Origin: Ricinus communis
Taxonomy: Eukaryota > Streptophyta > Magnoliopsida > Malpighiales > Euphorbiaceae
Length of the DNA stretch: 64,000 bases
NCBI RefSeq assembly: GCF_019578655.1
Contig: NC_063257.1
Span: forward strand, 6,820,001-6,884,000
Direction: 5' to 3'
This document shows, in pieces, positions 25,629-38,164 of this stretch. Position 1 is the stretch's first letter. Every line of letters begins with the position of its first letter. A model generated the notes under the pieces. That model was not told where the DNA came from and made no database searches. It saw only the letters and a list, made by a program, of their open reading frames with translations. Made by a program: the position numbers and the translations under genes.

Positions 25629-28600
25629 TTCATTTCCTCAAAATCCAGGATTTCTCCATTCTTTTTGTCCATTAATTCATAATAATCATTATTGATTCTT
25701 GATCGATTGATGATCTTCTGTTAAATTGTTGCTTGAAGACATTACTGACAAGTTACCCACAAGTTCATATATGTTTAGTGTATTGATTTAGGACAAGATC
25801 ACTAGGCTCACATGGGAAAGAAAACATTTTTTTGGACTTTCCTCATGTGGGATTTCTTTATATTCAATTTATATAATGTACTATCAAATTATTCAAAAAG
25901 TGTGTTATATTGTAATTGCAATAAAAATTAAAAATTATTTAGATATTATTTATTTATCTATTTTTTTATACATCTTAATCTAACAGCGGTCTGACAACGC
26001 TAGATTTATACTTTACCACTGATCTCAAAAAAATTATCTTGTTCTATAAGTTAGGATTAATTATGAATCAATACTATTATATTTCTTTTAAAAAAATAAA
26101 ACTATTTAGATGCATTGGACTTTGGAATAAGCAAAACTTGAAACTTGAAAGCTCTTTTTGCTGAGTAGGTGTCAGATTAATGCCTATATAAGAAAGATTA
26201 ATAAATAAAAAAATAACTCTGATATTGATATCATCACTGCAATTAGAAGGGTAATTGTAATTAATATCTGTGTTTCAATACCAAAGGAGCACTAAATCTA
26301 AGAAACGTGATGTTGGTGAGTGTATGTATGTATATGGTTCTCCTTTATATGTATGGAATTGTTATTTTTCCAACTGTTAGTCAACCTTTTGCACTGCAGA
26401 TAGCGATCTCTCCAGTGCTGTAGCAGAAAACAGTAAACCGTGATGCCCTTTTGAGGTCCATTGGAGGGGAAAAGAATAAAAGAGGTGTGGGTAAATCAGG
26501 AATTTTCAGAATTTAATAGAATAGTGAAGCTATACAGATCAAATTGATTCGTAGTTATAATCGAAGTGTTTTAAGCGTTTTCTCTCTTGAAAACACAGTT
26601 TACCAATTAGTCATTGATGGGGAAAGAATGTAGTCTCTAAGTCTGTTTACATATATAGTTAGAAATTTCGGATAACCGACTGAAATAGTTAGTCAACACT
26701 TTACGCATAGAATTTGTTTAGTTATTGTAAATAAAGAGAGAAAACTCGAGTTTTTAAATCTTAGCCCGACTAAGTCCGTCGGTACTAAAATTTTCATTTT
26801 CAAAACGCTTTCAAATTTGTCGTACTCTTTGTGGCATCACCAGAGGTATACTCCAATTAGGCTGAACCAATCATTCTTTGGAATAGCTTGGAAACTCCAA
26901 AGACCCAGAGAGTAAAATTAACATTCCTCAATTAACACAGGAGTTCAAAGCTTCCTTTAAACTCGTCATAATCAATAAATCCAAGAGTCAAGATCTTATC
27001 ACAGTCACAGTCTCTAGATTATGAGAGTTTGAAGAAAAATAGTCATTAACCCAGTATCAAATTTCTATTTACAGTAATTACAAAACAACTAAGCAAGTCA
27101 GGCTCATGAAGATAATTGTTATCAAAAAAGAAAAAACACACATAACCATAACATTATTAGACAAGAAATATACCTGATAAAAACTCAGTTTACAGTAAGA
27201 TAGATTGCCACCTTTTAGGCCAGTCCTTTTCATGCAGAGTCAAATATCTGAAGCAGCTGATGAAGGGAAGATAGCACATGACATGCCCACTCGGGCAATG
27301 GGTTAGGGCATGGTGTCCCATCCTTTAACCTTTGTTTCTTTACATTGTATGTGGCCTCATTCAAAGGAAGAGCGTTTCTCCAATGGGCTACGTTATTCAC
27401 TTTTGATATATTTATATAGACAGGGCTCTACTGCTTACCATTTGTAAATTTGGGCCATCAGTAGATTCTATTAAATGGGCCCACTTTAGATTAAGGGGGT
27501 CCCCCCGTAGCAATATTTGTTGTTTGTTAGATTTGGAGTGCTAAATACGCGGCTACGAAGGACAACATTCACAGCATATCACGTGATCTGAGGGCTATAC
27601 CATCAATAATCCTATAATTATTCTACTTTCTTTTCTTTACTTTTCTTTTTTATTTTTTTAAAAATAAAAATGGCTATTATAATGAAATAAGTTTATATAA
27701 AACTTCATATAAGTAAAACTTTTATTTTGATATATTTTATATATAAAATTAAATTTATATAAATTATATATAATTTGTTAATTAATATATTAATTTTTTA
27801 AATAATAGTTTAAAAATTTTAAAAATTAATATTTTATATTATATTCACTCAAAAGCTAAATTTTAATTATAAAATAATTTTTGATTTTGAAAGAATAATA
27901 ATATCTATGGTATTTATAGTATTAACTTATATATTACTAAAGATTAATAGATGATATTTTTGAAATAATTTTTATATTATTATATTAAAAAATTTATAAT
28001 ATTATAACAATAAAAAATTATTTAAAATAGATTATAAATAATTTTAACTATTAAAATTTTTATTAAAATTTATTCATAAACATAATTTTAAAATAAAGAT
28101 AATAACAATAACCGTATAATTCACCAGTACATAACTAGTTTATTTATAATATCTAAGACTCAATTAAATCGTTAATTCAATATAATAATAATAAATTAAT
28201 CAAAAAAAATTATTTATAATATTCAAAACTCAATTAAATTGCAAGTAATTTAACGTAATAATAATAAGTTAATCAACATAGACTCAAAATATTTCTAGAC
28301 ATTGTCTTATTTAGATAATATAAATAGGTACAAATTAGACTCCATTAATTGGCTATAATTTATTGTTTGTATCGTAAAGGTAATTTTTCTTTTTATTATT
28401 TTGCATTGTCTTAATATGATTTTGTTGTGTATTATTGGATTTTATGCTAAAATATTTGTTTCATTATAAATAATATAAATTATTAGATCTAATGATTGCA
28501 GTTCAATTCTTCGGTCCAATAATCCAAGATTGGGAGGTATCATAGGACATGAGTGTTATACAAGCAAGTAAAGCATCCACCATGTGTTATGTTGCTGTTC

Positions 28601-29210
28601 TTAGAATTAACTCCAAATTTTGAAGTTTATTGAATATAAAAACAAAAGCAAAGTTGGTGCTCAAAATAATGTAGCCATTTTTCTGATTCGATTTTATTTA
28701 TAATAGAGACAAATAATTGACGAACAAAGTTTATTCTCATTTATTTAATAGAAATCATAAAAGATTTATTTATTAGGAAAAAAATAAAAATATATCTTAA
28801 TATAAAATAATTGGATTTTGATAAATGGGCTCATTTTGCAATTCATTGAACCGAGTTCTAACGTTGGTTTTTTTTTTTTAAGCATAATTTAGGGAGGTTT
28901 TTAGAGATAACATAAAAATCGTAATTTAAAAAAAATTAAATTAGTTGTTATAAAAATTTGATAGAATAAAAAAATTAAAGAAAAATAAGAAAATAATAAA
29001 ACTGTAATTTAGAAAAATGAAAAACTGTATTTTAAATATTTTAATAGAATAAAAATGAAAAATGTAGATATTTTTATCATATTTTCAATTATTTAATATG
29101 TATAGTTAAGACATGAAATTATTGAGATTCATAACCTGAAGATAATTGAATTAAGAGTTGTACATTACATTCGATGGGAGGCCTCATGTCTCATTTGAAA
29201 TTGAGCGAAT
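25629..29210. other. Gene-poor AT-rich spacer
   Basis: This region holds the ERF 3' UTR at its left edge and then spacer. From about 27600 to 29130 the DNA is extremely AT-rich with no coding potential. A moderately GC-richer segment at about 27180-27600 includes GGGGGTCCCCCC (near 27494) but no gene. No transposon termini were recognised. Confidence 0.5.
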
Positions 29211-29213
29211 TTG

Positions 29214-29261
29214 TGGGCTCAGAAAGCCCATTAACGATAAAACCAGCCGAACCCTAGCCCA
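29214..29261 (+). promoter_or_regulatory. Site II and telo-box cluster in the PRORSD1-type promoter
   Basis: TGGGCT (29214-29219), AGCCCA (29225-29230), and the telo-box AACCCTA (29250-29256) overlapping AGCCCA (29256-29261) lie about 180-225 bp before the start codon. In plants, telo-boxes combined with TGGGCC/T site II elements are typical of promoters of translation-apparatus and growth genes. That agrees with a tRNA-editing-related product. Confidence 0.65.
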
Positions 29262-29438
29262 ACCAAATACTTGGGCGAAAACCATAACAAACAATAGCTC
29301 GTGGTCGTGGGTTCGTGTTTTGTGTTTTGTGTTTCTTTCCCTCAGTAGAGAGTCTTTCTCTGCCATTGTGTTTTACGCTACTAGTTTTACTAGTTGTTTT
29401 TGCTTCGACAGTAGAGAATTTGGAAGGAAAAGCTAGAG

Positions 29439-32128
29439 ATGGGTTATGGAAAGGATCAGCTTCTTGCTCGATTGAAGGTTTTTCTCTTTAACATTCTCTG
29501 TTTTTCTTTGTTTCTAAAGCGAGTTGACCCGGTTTATTCTTCCTAAATATTTCATATCGACTGAATTGATCCAGGTTTAATTCGTTCTTTCGCTATAATG
29601 TGCTTTCATTTTATTTTATTTTATAGTTCTAATGATAGTAATTGTTAATGGGTATTGGTTTGGTTTACTGAAATTGTAATCCTCACTTTGGACTAGTTAT
29701 ATTAATCGTTACTTGATCAGTTCTTTAGTGTATTTTTTCTAGTGATTATATTTGGTTACCTCCATTGAAATCATATTAATTGGAACGTTAACTCTGTTGA
29801 AGAAGCTCAAATTGGACAAGAGGATGCAATATTACTGTACCTCATTGATCTTGTGCTACAATTACTTGCTTTGATTGAGAATGGCTCACTTCGGTGTTTG
29901 TCTTGCTGAGCGCTTTCAACTAATCTAGATTTTGGTTTATTGTTTAGGAGCTTCAAATTGACTTTGTCCAATATGAACATCCCACTGTCTTGACTGTCGA
30001 AGAGCAGGTATTATTCCTTCCATAAACTAGCTTATTTCTTTTCAACATTTGAGCACCTTATATAGGCCTGCTGATTCAAGAAAATTCCTTTTATGTCAGG
30101 CTAAATACGTTGGGGATAAAGGAGGTGGATTGAGTAAAAATCTGTTCTTGAAGGTAAGGGATAATATATTTAACAGAAAAATCTGGGCATCCTCATAGAA
30201 TTTCTAATAGTCTTAATGCATTATTCATACATGCTTATTATGCAGGACAAGAAAAGTAGGTTCTACATTGTTTCTGCTTTGGAGGATACCAAAGTAGATA
30301 TGAAAGGTGAATTACTTTTGCTAGATTCTAATATTACTGTGTGTGAGATTTTATGGGTTTGAAAGGTTATAGACTTGCTCTGGTTTGTGCTTGCCTAAGT
30401 TTGGATTTCTGATGTTTTTAAGGGTGAGCAGTTTTATCTCAAAGGCTTGGTTTGGGAAAAGGAGGTATCAGAATGGCTCCTGAAGAAGCATTGGCTGAGA
30501 TACTTCAGGTAGTGTTCCATGTTTAACTGATGTCTATAATATGCAACTTGGTTGTCATTCACTGTCTAATATTTTGTGTTTTTTATTTTTAAGGTTCCAC
30601 TGGGTTGTGTTACCCCTTTTGCAGTGATGAATGAGTCAGCACGGTATGCATTTACTTGTTATCAACATCAAATCTTTTAACTGAACTGAAGTGAAATTTA
30701 TAATAACGAGAATTTTATGTGCTTGATTTATCTAAACTTGTGTAGTTCTCCCTACTGCAATTTAAATTCAATAGATTAATATATTATGATTCTATGTTCA
30801 TCAGTTCTTTGAAAAGTTTTAGCGAACCTATTATGTGGTTTTTGTAGACATGTCTCTCTCTTGCTGGATAAAGGATTTATAGCACAGGAATATTGCTTCT
30901 TCCATCCACTATCTAACAATATGTCAATTTGTAAGTATGAAGAGTTTAGTTCTCTTGGGAGGTGGAGGGAACTTTGATTTGCTGATGCATAAGTTCTCAA
31001 ATTTCTTTCATTTTAAATTCTATTTAGTATTTCGAACTGTTTTAGATGAGGTTATTTTAGAAACTTTTTCCCTGATTATTCATGTGTTCTTTTTTTTCCT
31101 AAGCTCTTCATGCTCGCGATCTCGACAAGTTCCTCAAATCAATTGGGAGAGAGCCCTCGTATGTTGACCTGGAGGTGAATCAGAGTTCATTTTGTTGTAT
31201 CAGAGTCAGCAAATAGAGACCTTTGAACATAAATCAGTAACTCTTGTTTTCCCCCTTGTAGGCTAACCCACCAGTGGGGAAGGATCAACCTCCTGATCTG
31301 GCTATTTTTGTTCCGTCTGATTCCACTATTCTATCTGATCCTCCACAAAAGGAAGCTCCGTTGCAAGGGCATAATAAAAATCCTATTTCTGCGGATAAGA
31401 AATCCATAGCTGCTGCTGGTATTCAGCAAGTTTAATTTTATTTCATTTTTTCTTGATTTCTACATGATACTGGTAGGTAGTGTCAGTGGTGGGGAGTTTC
31501 TTGGTTGACTGTTGTTTATTGCTTGTTTATGATCCATGGTAAATGTCCTTTCATGGATATAGTGAAAACTACCAAGCTGCCCAGTACGGTTAAAAATGTT
31601 CAAGGCGAGTCTGCTGTTCCTGCACATCAGCGAAGTGTGTTCTCAGATGCTGACCTACTAGTGGAAGAAATTCTGAATAAAACGTCTGCTCTCTTGCTTT
31701 CAGAAGTAAGCTTGGTACCTTATCTCTCTTCTCTTCCAATATCAATGTTGTATTGGGTTAGGCTTAGGGAATTGGTCTTTACAGATTAAAGAGGACTCTA
31801 TCAAAGAACATGGTGAACATCTTGGCACTGTGGTTGCTGACAGTATCAGAAAGCGTCTCAGCTCAGATTTGAAAAGCTTAGCTGTAAGTAACTCTTTTTC
31901 TTTTTAACGTTCTACTATTAAAACGCACTTGTAAGAAACCTATATATGGCTTTTTGTCATGCACGTGTTTCATTTCTTTATAGGCCTTGGTTGTGAAAGA
32001 ATTGTATTATAAATTATGCTTTCGCCAACATTCACAAATGTTGCTACTTTTTGCAGATAATGTTCAAGAACACGGCTTATGCGCAAGGGTTTTATGCTGG
32101 CACTCATCGTCATCCCAAGCCATTATGA
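29439..32128 (+). CDS. PRORSD1: YbaK/prolyl-tRNA synthetase-associated domain protein (PRORSD1-type aminoacyl-tRNA deacylase)
   Basis: Twelve exons: 29439-29477, 29948-30007, 30100-30153, 30246-30306, 30432-30508, 30594-30643, 30848-30930, 31104-31174, 31262-31418, 31563-31705, 31785-31883 and 32057-32128. They sum to 966 nt, or 321 residues. The YbaK fold covers about residues 10-165. Visible landmarks are EHPTVLTVEE, the Lys-rich AKYVGDKGGGLSKNLFLKDK, RLGLGKGGIRMAPEEAL, VPLGCVTPFAVMN and the KGF/FFHPLSNN strand. Relatives (ProXp/YbaK, human PRORSD1) hydrolyse mischarged aminoacyl-tRNA in trans, so a cytosolic proofreading role is likely, not proven. Residues about 166-321 form a plant-type extension: a Pro/Ser/Lys-rich linker, a predicted helical part (DADLLVEEILNKTSALLLSE) and a conserved end (NTAYAQGFYAGTHRHPK). 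The promoter has site II and telo-box elements. Confidence 0.93.
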
Positions 32129-33742
32129 AGGTTTCTGCAATGATATACTACCTGAGTGAAGAACATAAAAAGGGAACACTGCATTGAGACATTCTACAAT
32201 GGATACATGCTTTTCCAAAGTAGGGCATGGTTCACGCATTCCAAAATTTATTATGGTCATTCATGTATTTTGACTGCTTCGACTTTGTGGCTTCTGCTGC
32301 AACAGAGCTAGCAATTAAGTCTTGTAAACAGCCTATGATGTATGATGGCTTCCAAGTTCTGAGCAGACTTGCTCATTGATTTCCTGTACTTATTATTCTT
32401 ATTTAATTCTACTATTTGGTCTCCACCTTGTCCTAATATCGATGTTTTTAAGCATTTGAATTTCATTGCTGGGAGGATGCCATTGCCATTGCCATTGATT
32501 CCCTCTATGAAAAGGATACTTGACCAGATTATTGACTAAAAATAACCAAGAAATGTCAACTTGTCAAAATCCTCCGAAAATTGAGAAACTTTGGAATACT
32601 TGTGTTACCAAACTATGGGTGATTCTCTGGAGATGAAAGTTCAACCAAAAAACAATAAGGAAAGGCATCAAATCCATTAGGTAGCCACTCTGGAGCTGAA
32701 TAACAATTGGATGGCTGTGTTTTAATGCATTACACAGCTGTGCTTGATAAATTTTTTGTTGCATCATAGGTGCATTATATTCATCAATAACCTTTTATTT
32801 CTGTTAATTACATTAGAGACAGTGGCGCTATAAAAGAAATGAGTCAAGGAGCCTTTTACATATAATATAGTTTAAAAGTAGTAATCAAGCTTGAGGTAAT
32901 TTCTTTGGTGGCGCACGGTTGTTCAATGCATAAAATGCTGATACAACCTACGGAACCAGCTTAGTCCTGCGAAAGGAATACACGAAACATGATTAAGCAA
33001 AAGAAAATGACAGTATAAAAAAACTTATAAACATCAAGCACATTTGTGAATTTCTGACATATATTCATGGTAAAGCTGATTTTCTTTTCAGGTCAAGAAC
33101 AGAAAAGGCTTTCAATTCTAGTATTCAAAGAGTTTACTGATCAGAATCTAAACCAGTGAACCAAGAATTTCTGTTTATCAGATCTGATGTTACTGCTGAA
33201 ATTGAAAAAGAAGATAGAAACACGAGCATAAGAAATAAATGTGCGCCAACCGTACCCATGTATCCGAATGCAAAGAATTTTTTCCCCATCAATCAAGTCT
33301 AGAGCATGAGTTGCCCTAACTGATCAAACAGCTATCATTCTTTTTGAGCATAAGAACACCCACGCATGATATTACCTTACTACAATGAATACCCATGATA
33401 CCTTACTACAAGATAGGCAAAGGAAAAGGGCTCTGTTGGGAATTAGTAATTACTGGCGATGAAAGAGAAGAAGGTGAAAATGGCATACCAGTAACCACCT
33501 GCGATAGAGGACGTCTTTTCCACAGTGCCTTTCCTGAACTAGTTTACACACTTAGGTTCCTAACAAACATATAAACATGAAGTTCACGTAAATAGTTTCA
33601 GCAAGACCAGCAATTTTTTACAGTAGAGAATCTTTTTCACCTCAGTTCTATGCAGTCATCAAAGAGAAATTAGGTAACAACATAGTAAAGAATTCAATAT
33701 TTTGAAATGAATGCAATATATGGCTAATGATAGATTAAGAGT
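32129..33742. other. Convergent intergenic region (3' UTRs)
   Basis: This stretch lies between two convergent genes. It should contain both 3' UTRs. The frames present are short and unsupported. Near 33490-33545 on the minus strand, a CAG acceptor-like site precedes an open stretch that could be an alternative last exon of the RING gene. Otherwise nothing was recognised. Confidence 0.45.
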
Positions 33743-34774
33743 TCAAATCTCACCTCCTTGAGAAGTGCCAACATGGTCTTCTCCATGAGGAGCGATTCTT
33801 CCATACCTTGGACGAAACGGCCACAAATTCGCCAGCTGCCTCCTCCATCTCAGGCACCTCCCGTTCGTGCCCTCTCCATCTTCTTGACATTCTTGGTCAT
33901 TTTGAGTAGTAGAATTTTCAGGTAAAGTAATGTTTTCAGGAAGGACCGGCAACGCTTGTCTACAGACAGGACAGGAATTGTGCAACCTCAACCAAGGAAC
34001 AATGCAATCAGTATGGTAAATGTGCTTACAGGGCAATTCTCTTGCTTCCCCTCCAACTTTGAACTCTTCCTTGCAAACTGGACAATCTGAGTCATTTACC
34101 AAATGACTTGCATTGATTTTTACACTTGGTATTGCTCCAACTGTTGATTCTGGTGCAGGAGGTGGCCCTGGTCTGTCATCTTGAGTCAGTTGTTCGATCA
34201 AGTCATTTAGTCCTGGACCGAGAAAGTAGTCTCTTGGATTAGCCCTTGGCGGAATCAGGTTTCCAGTTCGGGAATTTGGTTGAATTGGAGAGAAAGGATC
34301 AAATGGCCGAAGAACTATCCATGTTCTTGGGCTAGGTTGAATTCCAGGTTCTTCTTCCCAGTTATCTCTCCCATCTAAACTCCGATTTCGACGCCTCCTG
34401 GGATGGATTTCAGCTTCAGGATTGGGTCTCCCAAACCAAGACCTGCCACGAGTTCCCCATTCAGGTTCATCAAGACCAAAATCTAATGTTCTTCTTCTTC
34501 TTCTTCTAATTGGTGGGTCAAGCGTGAGAGACAATGCTTCAAGTAAGCGAGCTTCAGGGGAGGGATCAAAAGCAGCGAAATCAACAACTAGTCTTTGTCT
34601 ATTCATCTCAAGTTCACAAAGGAACTGACTAGAACAGCGAGGACATATGATTTCTGATGGATCTGAAGCAGCAATCCTGACCATTCGATGACATTGGTAG
34701 CACCAGTATGGTTGAAAAGTTCTTGTGGTTGCGTCATATGTTCTTATTCTTGTTCTTGGTGGGCTTAAAGACAT
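33743..34774 (-). CDS. RING-H2 E3 ubiquitin ligase with N-terminal zinc ribbon (RDUF/RHC/CIP8-like)
   Basis: An open frame of 343 residues in one exon. The N-terminus (about 22-58) has YWCYQCHRMVRI, then ICPRCSSQFLCELE: two CxxC pairs forming the zinc_ribbon_9 domain of this plant family. The middle is Arg/Pro-rich and probably disordered. The RING-H2 domain (about 233-274) is complete, with CPVCKEEF, LPCKHIYHTDC and SCPVCRQ giving C3H2C3, and the Trp of PWL needed for E2 contact is present. It should act as a ubiquitin ligase in cytosol or nucleus; the substrate is unknown. The last codons overlap a strong donor consensus (GGAG|GTGAGA at about 33754), so the true C-terminus may instead come from a downstream exon. 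The start is the first ATG, preceded by a stop-containing leader. Confidence 0.88.
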   Translation of the reverse strand: MSLSPPRTRIRTYDATTRTFQPYWCYQCHRMVRIAASDPSEIICPRCSSQFLCELEMNRQRLVVDFAAFDPSPEARLLEALSLTLDPPIRRRRRRTLDFGLDEPEWGTRGRSWFGRPNPEAEIHPRRRRNRSLDGRDNWEEEPGIQPSPRTWIVLRPFDPFSPIQPNSRTGNLIPPRANPRDYFLGPGLNDLIEQLTQDDRPGPPPAPESTVGAIPSVKINASHLVNDSDCPVCKEEFKVGGEARELPCKHIYHTDCIVPWLRLHNSCPVCRQALPVLPENITLPENSTTQNDQECQEDGEGTNGRCLRWRRQLANLWPFRPRYGRIAPHGEDHVGTSQGGEI

Positions 34775-37687
34775 GATTTTTATGGTTTTCTGGTTGTTTT
34801 AGGCTTCTGGATTAATGCTTTGTTTGGAAAAACAAAAGGAAAGAGAACATATATAAAGCAATGTATATGTAAGCAAGAAAAGAATGGCTTTTTGGGGATG
34901 CAGAAAGCAATCTCGTTTCTTTTATCTGTTTATTTCAGTCTCCACATACATTAATTCATTTGCACAGTTTCTTCTCTGCAAAGTAGAGAATCAGTCATAT
35001 TTGATGCTAAAGAGAATGTCAAAAAGATCATATTTGTTTCTTTTTTCTTTCTCTCTTAGAAAGATTTTCAATTTGAGTTGCGAGAGAAAGGTTAACGGCT
35101 ATCTTCCCAGCAAAGTTTCTTTTTCGGTTAACATATTGCCCTTTGGTTTTTAAAGTGAGGAAATGCCCATTAAAAACAAAATATTAAACTAACAGATAAA
35201 ATATCAGTTTTTATAGGTAATATAGTAAATAATAATGTTATAGTAACATGATTAATAATAGAGTCTTTATTTTCATGTGGTATTGTGTGGTTTATCTTTG
35301 GTGATCAATATTGCCAGTAACAAAATTGAACTCTTGTAGCAGGGCATTGTCGTTTTTCCGGGCAACTTGGCATTTTAACTTGAAGATGCCTTTCTTTACG
35401 AGCTTGTGGATTCTGCAATAGCTTGTTAAATATAGTTTTCATTCAATGGAGTATCTTAGTTCTTACACCCCAATTGGCAACTCTGAGGAAGCACTCAAAG
35501 AGCTATTTTTGTGTTCAACATACCAAAAATATTTTGGATTCTTCTCGTCTTTATAGTCTCCTGCATATGCAATTCTGGGTTGAGCTTAAAAATAAGTTTT
35601 GTTCCTTGTGGTATTTCAGAGGATGGAGTTGTCATATGGGAATTTCACAAAGTAGAACCTAGATGCCCAATTACAAGGAGTCCACTTTTCACTACCCTTT
35701 TGCTTGTATTTCTTCTTCTGGAGAGTTCATGGTAATGGCTAAACTATGAACCTCAGGAAGCAGCTTTTTTCAAAGTAGAAAGATGGAGCCAGCCCATATA
35801 TATATATATATATGTTACAATTTTTTACCATGTAGAATCATGGGGCCTAAACCCATTCATTTGTTTCTTTGGACCTTTGTAATGTTCAAAGAAGGGCCTA
35901 TTTGTATTCTTGATTTGTCTTTGTTGGCTTTGACAAATTGAACCTAAATTCTGCCATTGGATAGGCTAAATAAAAGTCATATCCATTGAGCTTAGCTCAA
36001 AATTGAAGAATTCTCAAGGAGCTTGAGAATTGGTTTCTGCCCCTCTAAAATGACATTGATAATATGGCTTAGTGCTGAATGACTTGGATTAGGCAGGGAT
36101 TTTCAGGGTTGGGTCAAAGAGATCATGGCATTAAGCAGTTGAAATTATATCCGGTTGAAATTCATAAAATTTATTTATAAATTTAAAAATATATATATTT
36201 TTAATAAAATAAAAACTAATTTAAAATTTTATATAATTAATTTTATATAAAATTTATTATAACTAAACTAAATTCTAATAAAATAAATAAAATTTCTAAA
36301 TAAATCCTACATCAATTTATCAATATATTTTATAATATCAAAATATCTCTTCCAATTTATTATTTTATTTTACTTTCTTTTATATTTTTCTCAAATTAAA
36401 ATTAATTTTTTAATTTTTTTTATTATTCATAGGATTTTCATCTTTTTTTTTTCTGAATTTTAATAATTGAGCCTCATTTTATGGGAATTTCGTAATCCCA
36501 TATATTACTAACCAGTTTTACTCTAAGGCCCATTTTAAAAATATTATAAAAATATAGGTGTGATTTAAAGCCCAACTGGCTTCCAATATCCAAATTAAGA
36601 TTCACATGCAATCTCATTTTATCAAAAAAATACAAATAAAATAAAAATCTGTGCCTATAGTTGCTGGGGTATTATCCCTAATAATTGGATATTGGCCTAA
36701 TAATGGCTGGGATTGAATTATTGGGCATTCCCCTGATAATTGGGTATTTAGCAATTAATTGCTAAATGCTAATGAAGTTTGAAATATTTTATACAGATAG
36801 AAAATGAAGATTGCTAAAAGAGACACCAAATACATTTAATATTATTTTATTTTCCAACTGAAGACATTCATCTGACTAATTCAATATATCTCTGTGCTCA
36901 TTAAATTAGAATTATCATTCGAATCTCTAGGCCACATCTGTAGCTTCTAATTTTATTATTATTATTTTTAATTTTTTTTTTTTTATCAAATAAGACTAAA
37001 CAAATGTGATGAAATAATCCCAAATTTGTATCCACAACATTAGGAACATGTCTAACAACTTCCATGTGCTTCTTCATATCCATTTATGATTCCAAGAAAT
37101 TAAGTTATCTGCTTTATTACTAATTAAAGATATAATTTGTCAAATTGTTAGGTGATTAGTACATGTTTCTGCTTGCCCTCTCCTCTCCTGCTAGCTTGAT
37201 TCATTAAGATTTAATTAGCTTAATCAATTGTCTTAACAATTATTAGCATCAGCAGGGTTTAATTGTTAGAGAATAAATGTTTATAGTGGTTTAATTTAAT
37301 TCCATGTATCTCAGTTTCATGTGATATAGAGTAGAGGACAGTCCCCTTCATTTACACTGAGAATTAACAATGTCAAATTGTTGTTTAACAATTGGTACAA
37401 TGGTGCCCCCAAATAGAACTAGTAAAGGTAAATGAAATTTCATTGAAATGGAAGACTGTATAAGTATATGTTATCTCCATTTCTTAACTGATATTCTTAA
37501 TGATTTAAAACGTTAAGAATCAAATCTTGATAATATGTGAAAAGAATAAATCTAAATCAAATCTTGACACACGCATAATTAAGAGATTAAAAACGAGTTT
37601 CATTGTAGCCATGAACAAAGAGGTTTCATATATTGAGCCCCAAAAATGTGTGTCAAGAGAGGGATAAAGATTTAATTAAAAAAGAAA

Positions 37688-37710
37688 AAGAGAGAGAGAG
37701 AGAGAGAGAG
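37688..37710. repeat. (GA)n microsatellite
   Basis: A GA dinucleotide run of about 11 units in spacer DNA, flanked on the left by A-rich and on the right by GGAGGGGGA sequence. Confidence 0.85.
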
Positions 37711-37879
37711 TGGAGGGGGATAAATTATACCATAAACACATAAAGTAGGGAGTAATAATATCATTAGCATGCACATAATTATTACTTTATATTAATTAAT
37801 AAAGCCACAAACACACAAAAGTAAGGATAGTTCAGTCAAGATTGAACTTCCTAATCAAAGTTATCAATTGAGTGAGTGT

Positions 37880-38164
37880 TTAATTTAGAAATTTAATACA
37901 GATGGTTATTCGACAGTTAGATTTTAGTGTGAGATAATTAAAACAAAAACAATACGAGTCCCACCCGGACCTCCACCCTGGGAAAAGAAAGTTCGGTGCA
38001 AGGCCAAGTCTTTCATTGTTCTTTGAACTTCTATTTTGATGAAAGTGTTGATGGTTTACAGCAGCTGAGCTGGGTGTCATCTCTGGTATAGCTGTTTGGA
38101 TGAATAGGGTAACAGATGCACTACTGTTTGGTGGCTCATCATCACCTACCAAGACCCTAATCAT
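37880..38164 (-). other. Unassigned 94-codon ORF in a GC-richer island
   Basis: An ATG frame on the minus strand encodes 94 residues, including RLGLAPNFLFPGWRSGWDSY, with non-repetitive composition unlike the AT-rich DNA around it. It has no signal peptide, domain or homologue that I recognise, and no clear TATA or splice context. It could be a small orphan gene, part of a non-coding transcript, or chance. Confidence 0.25.
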
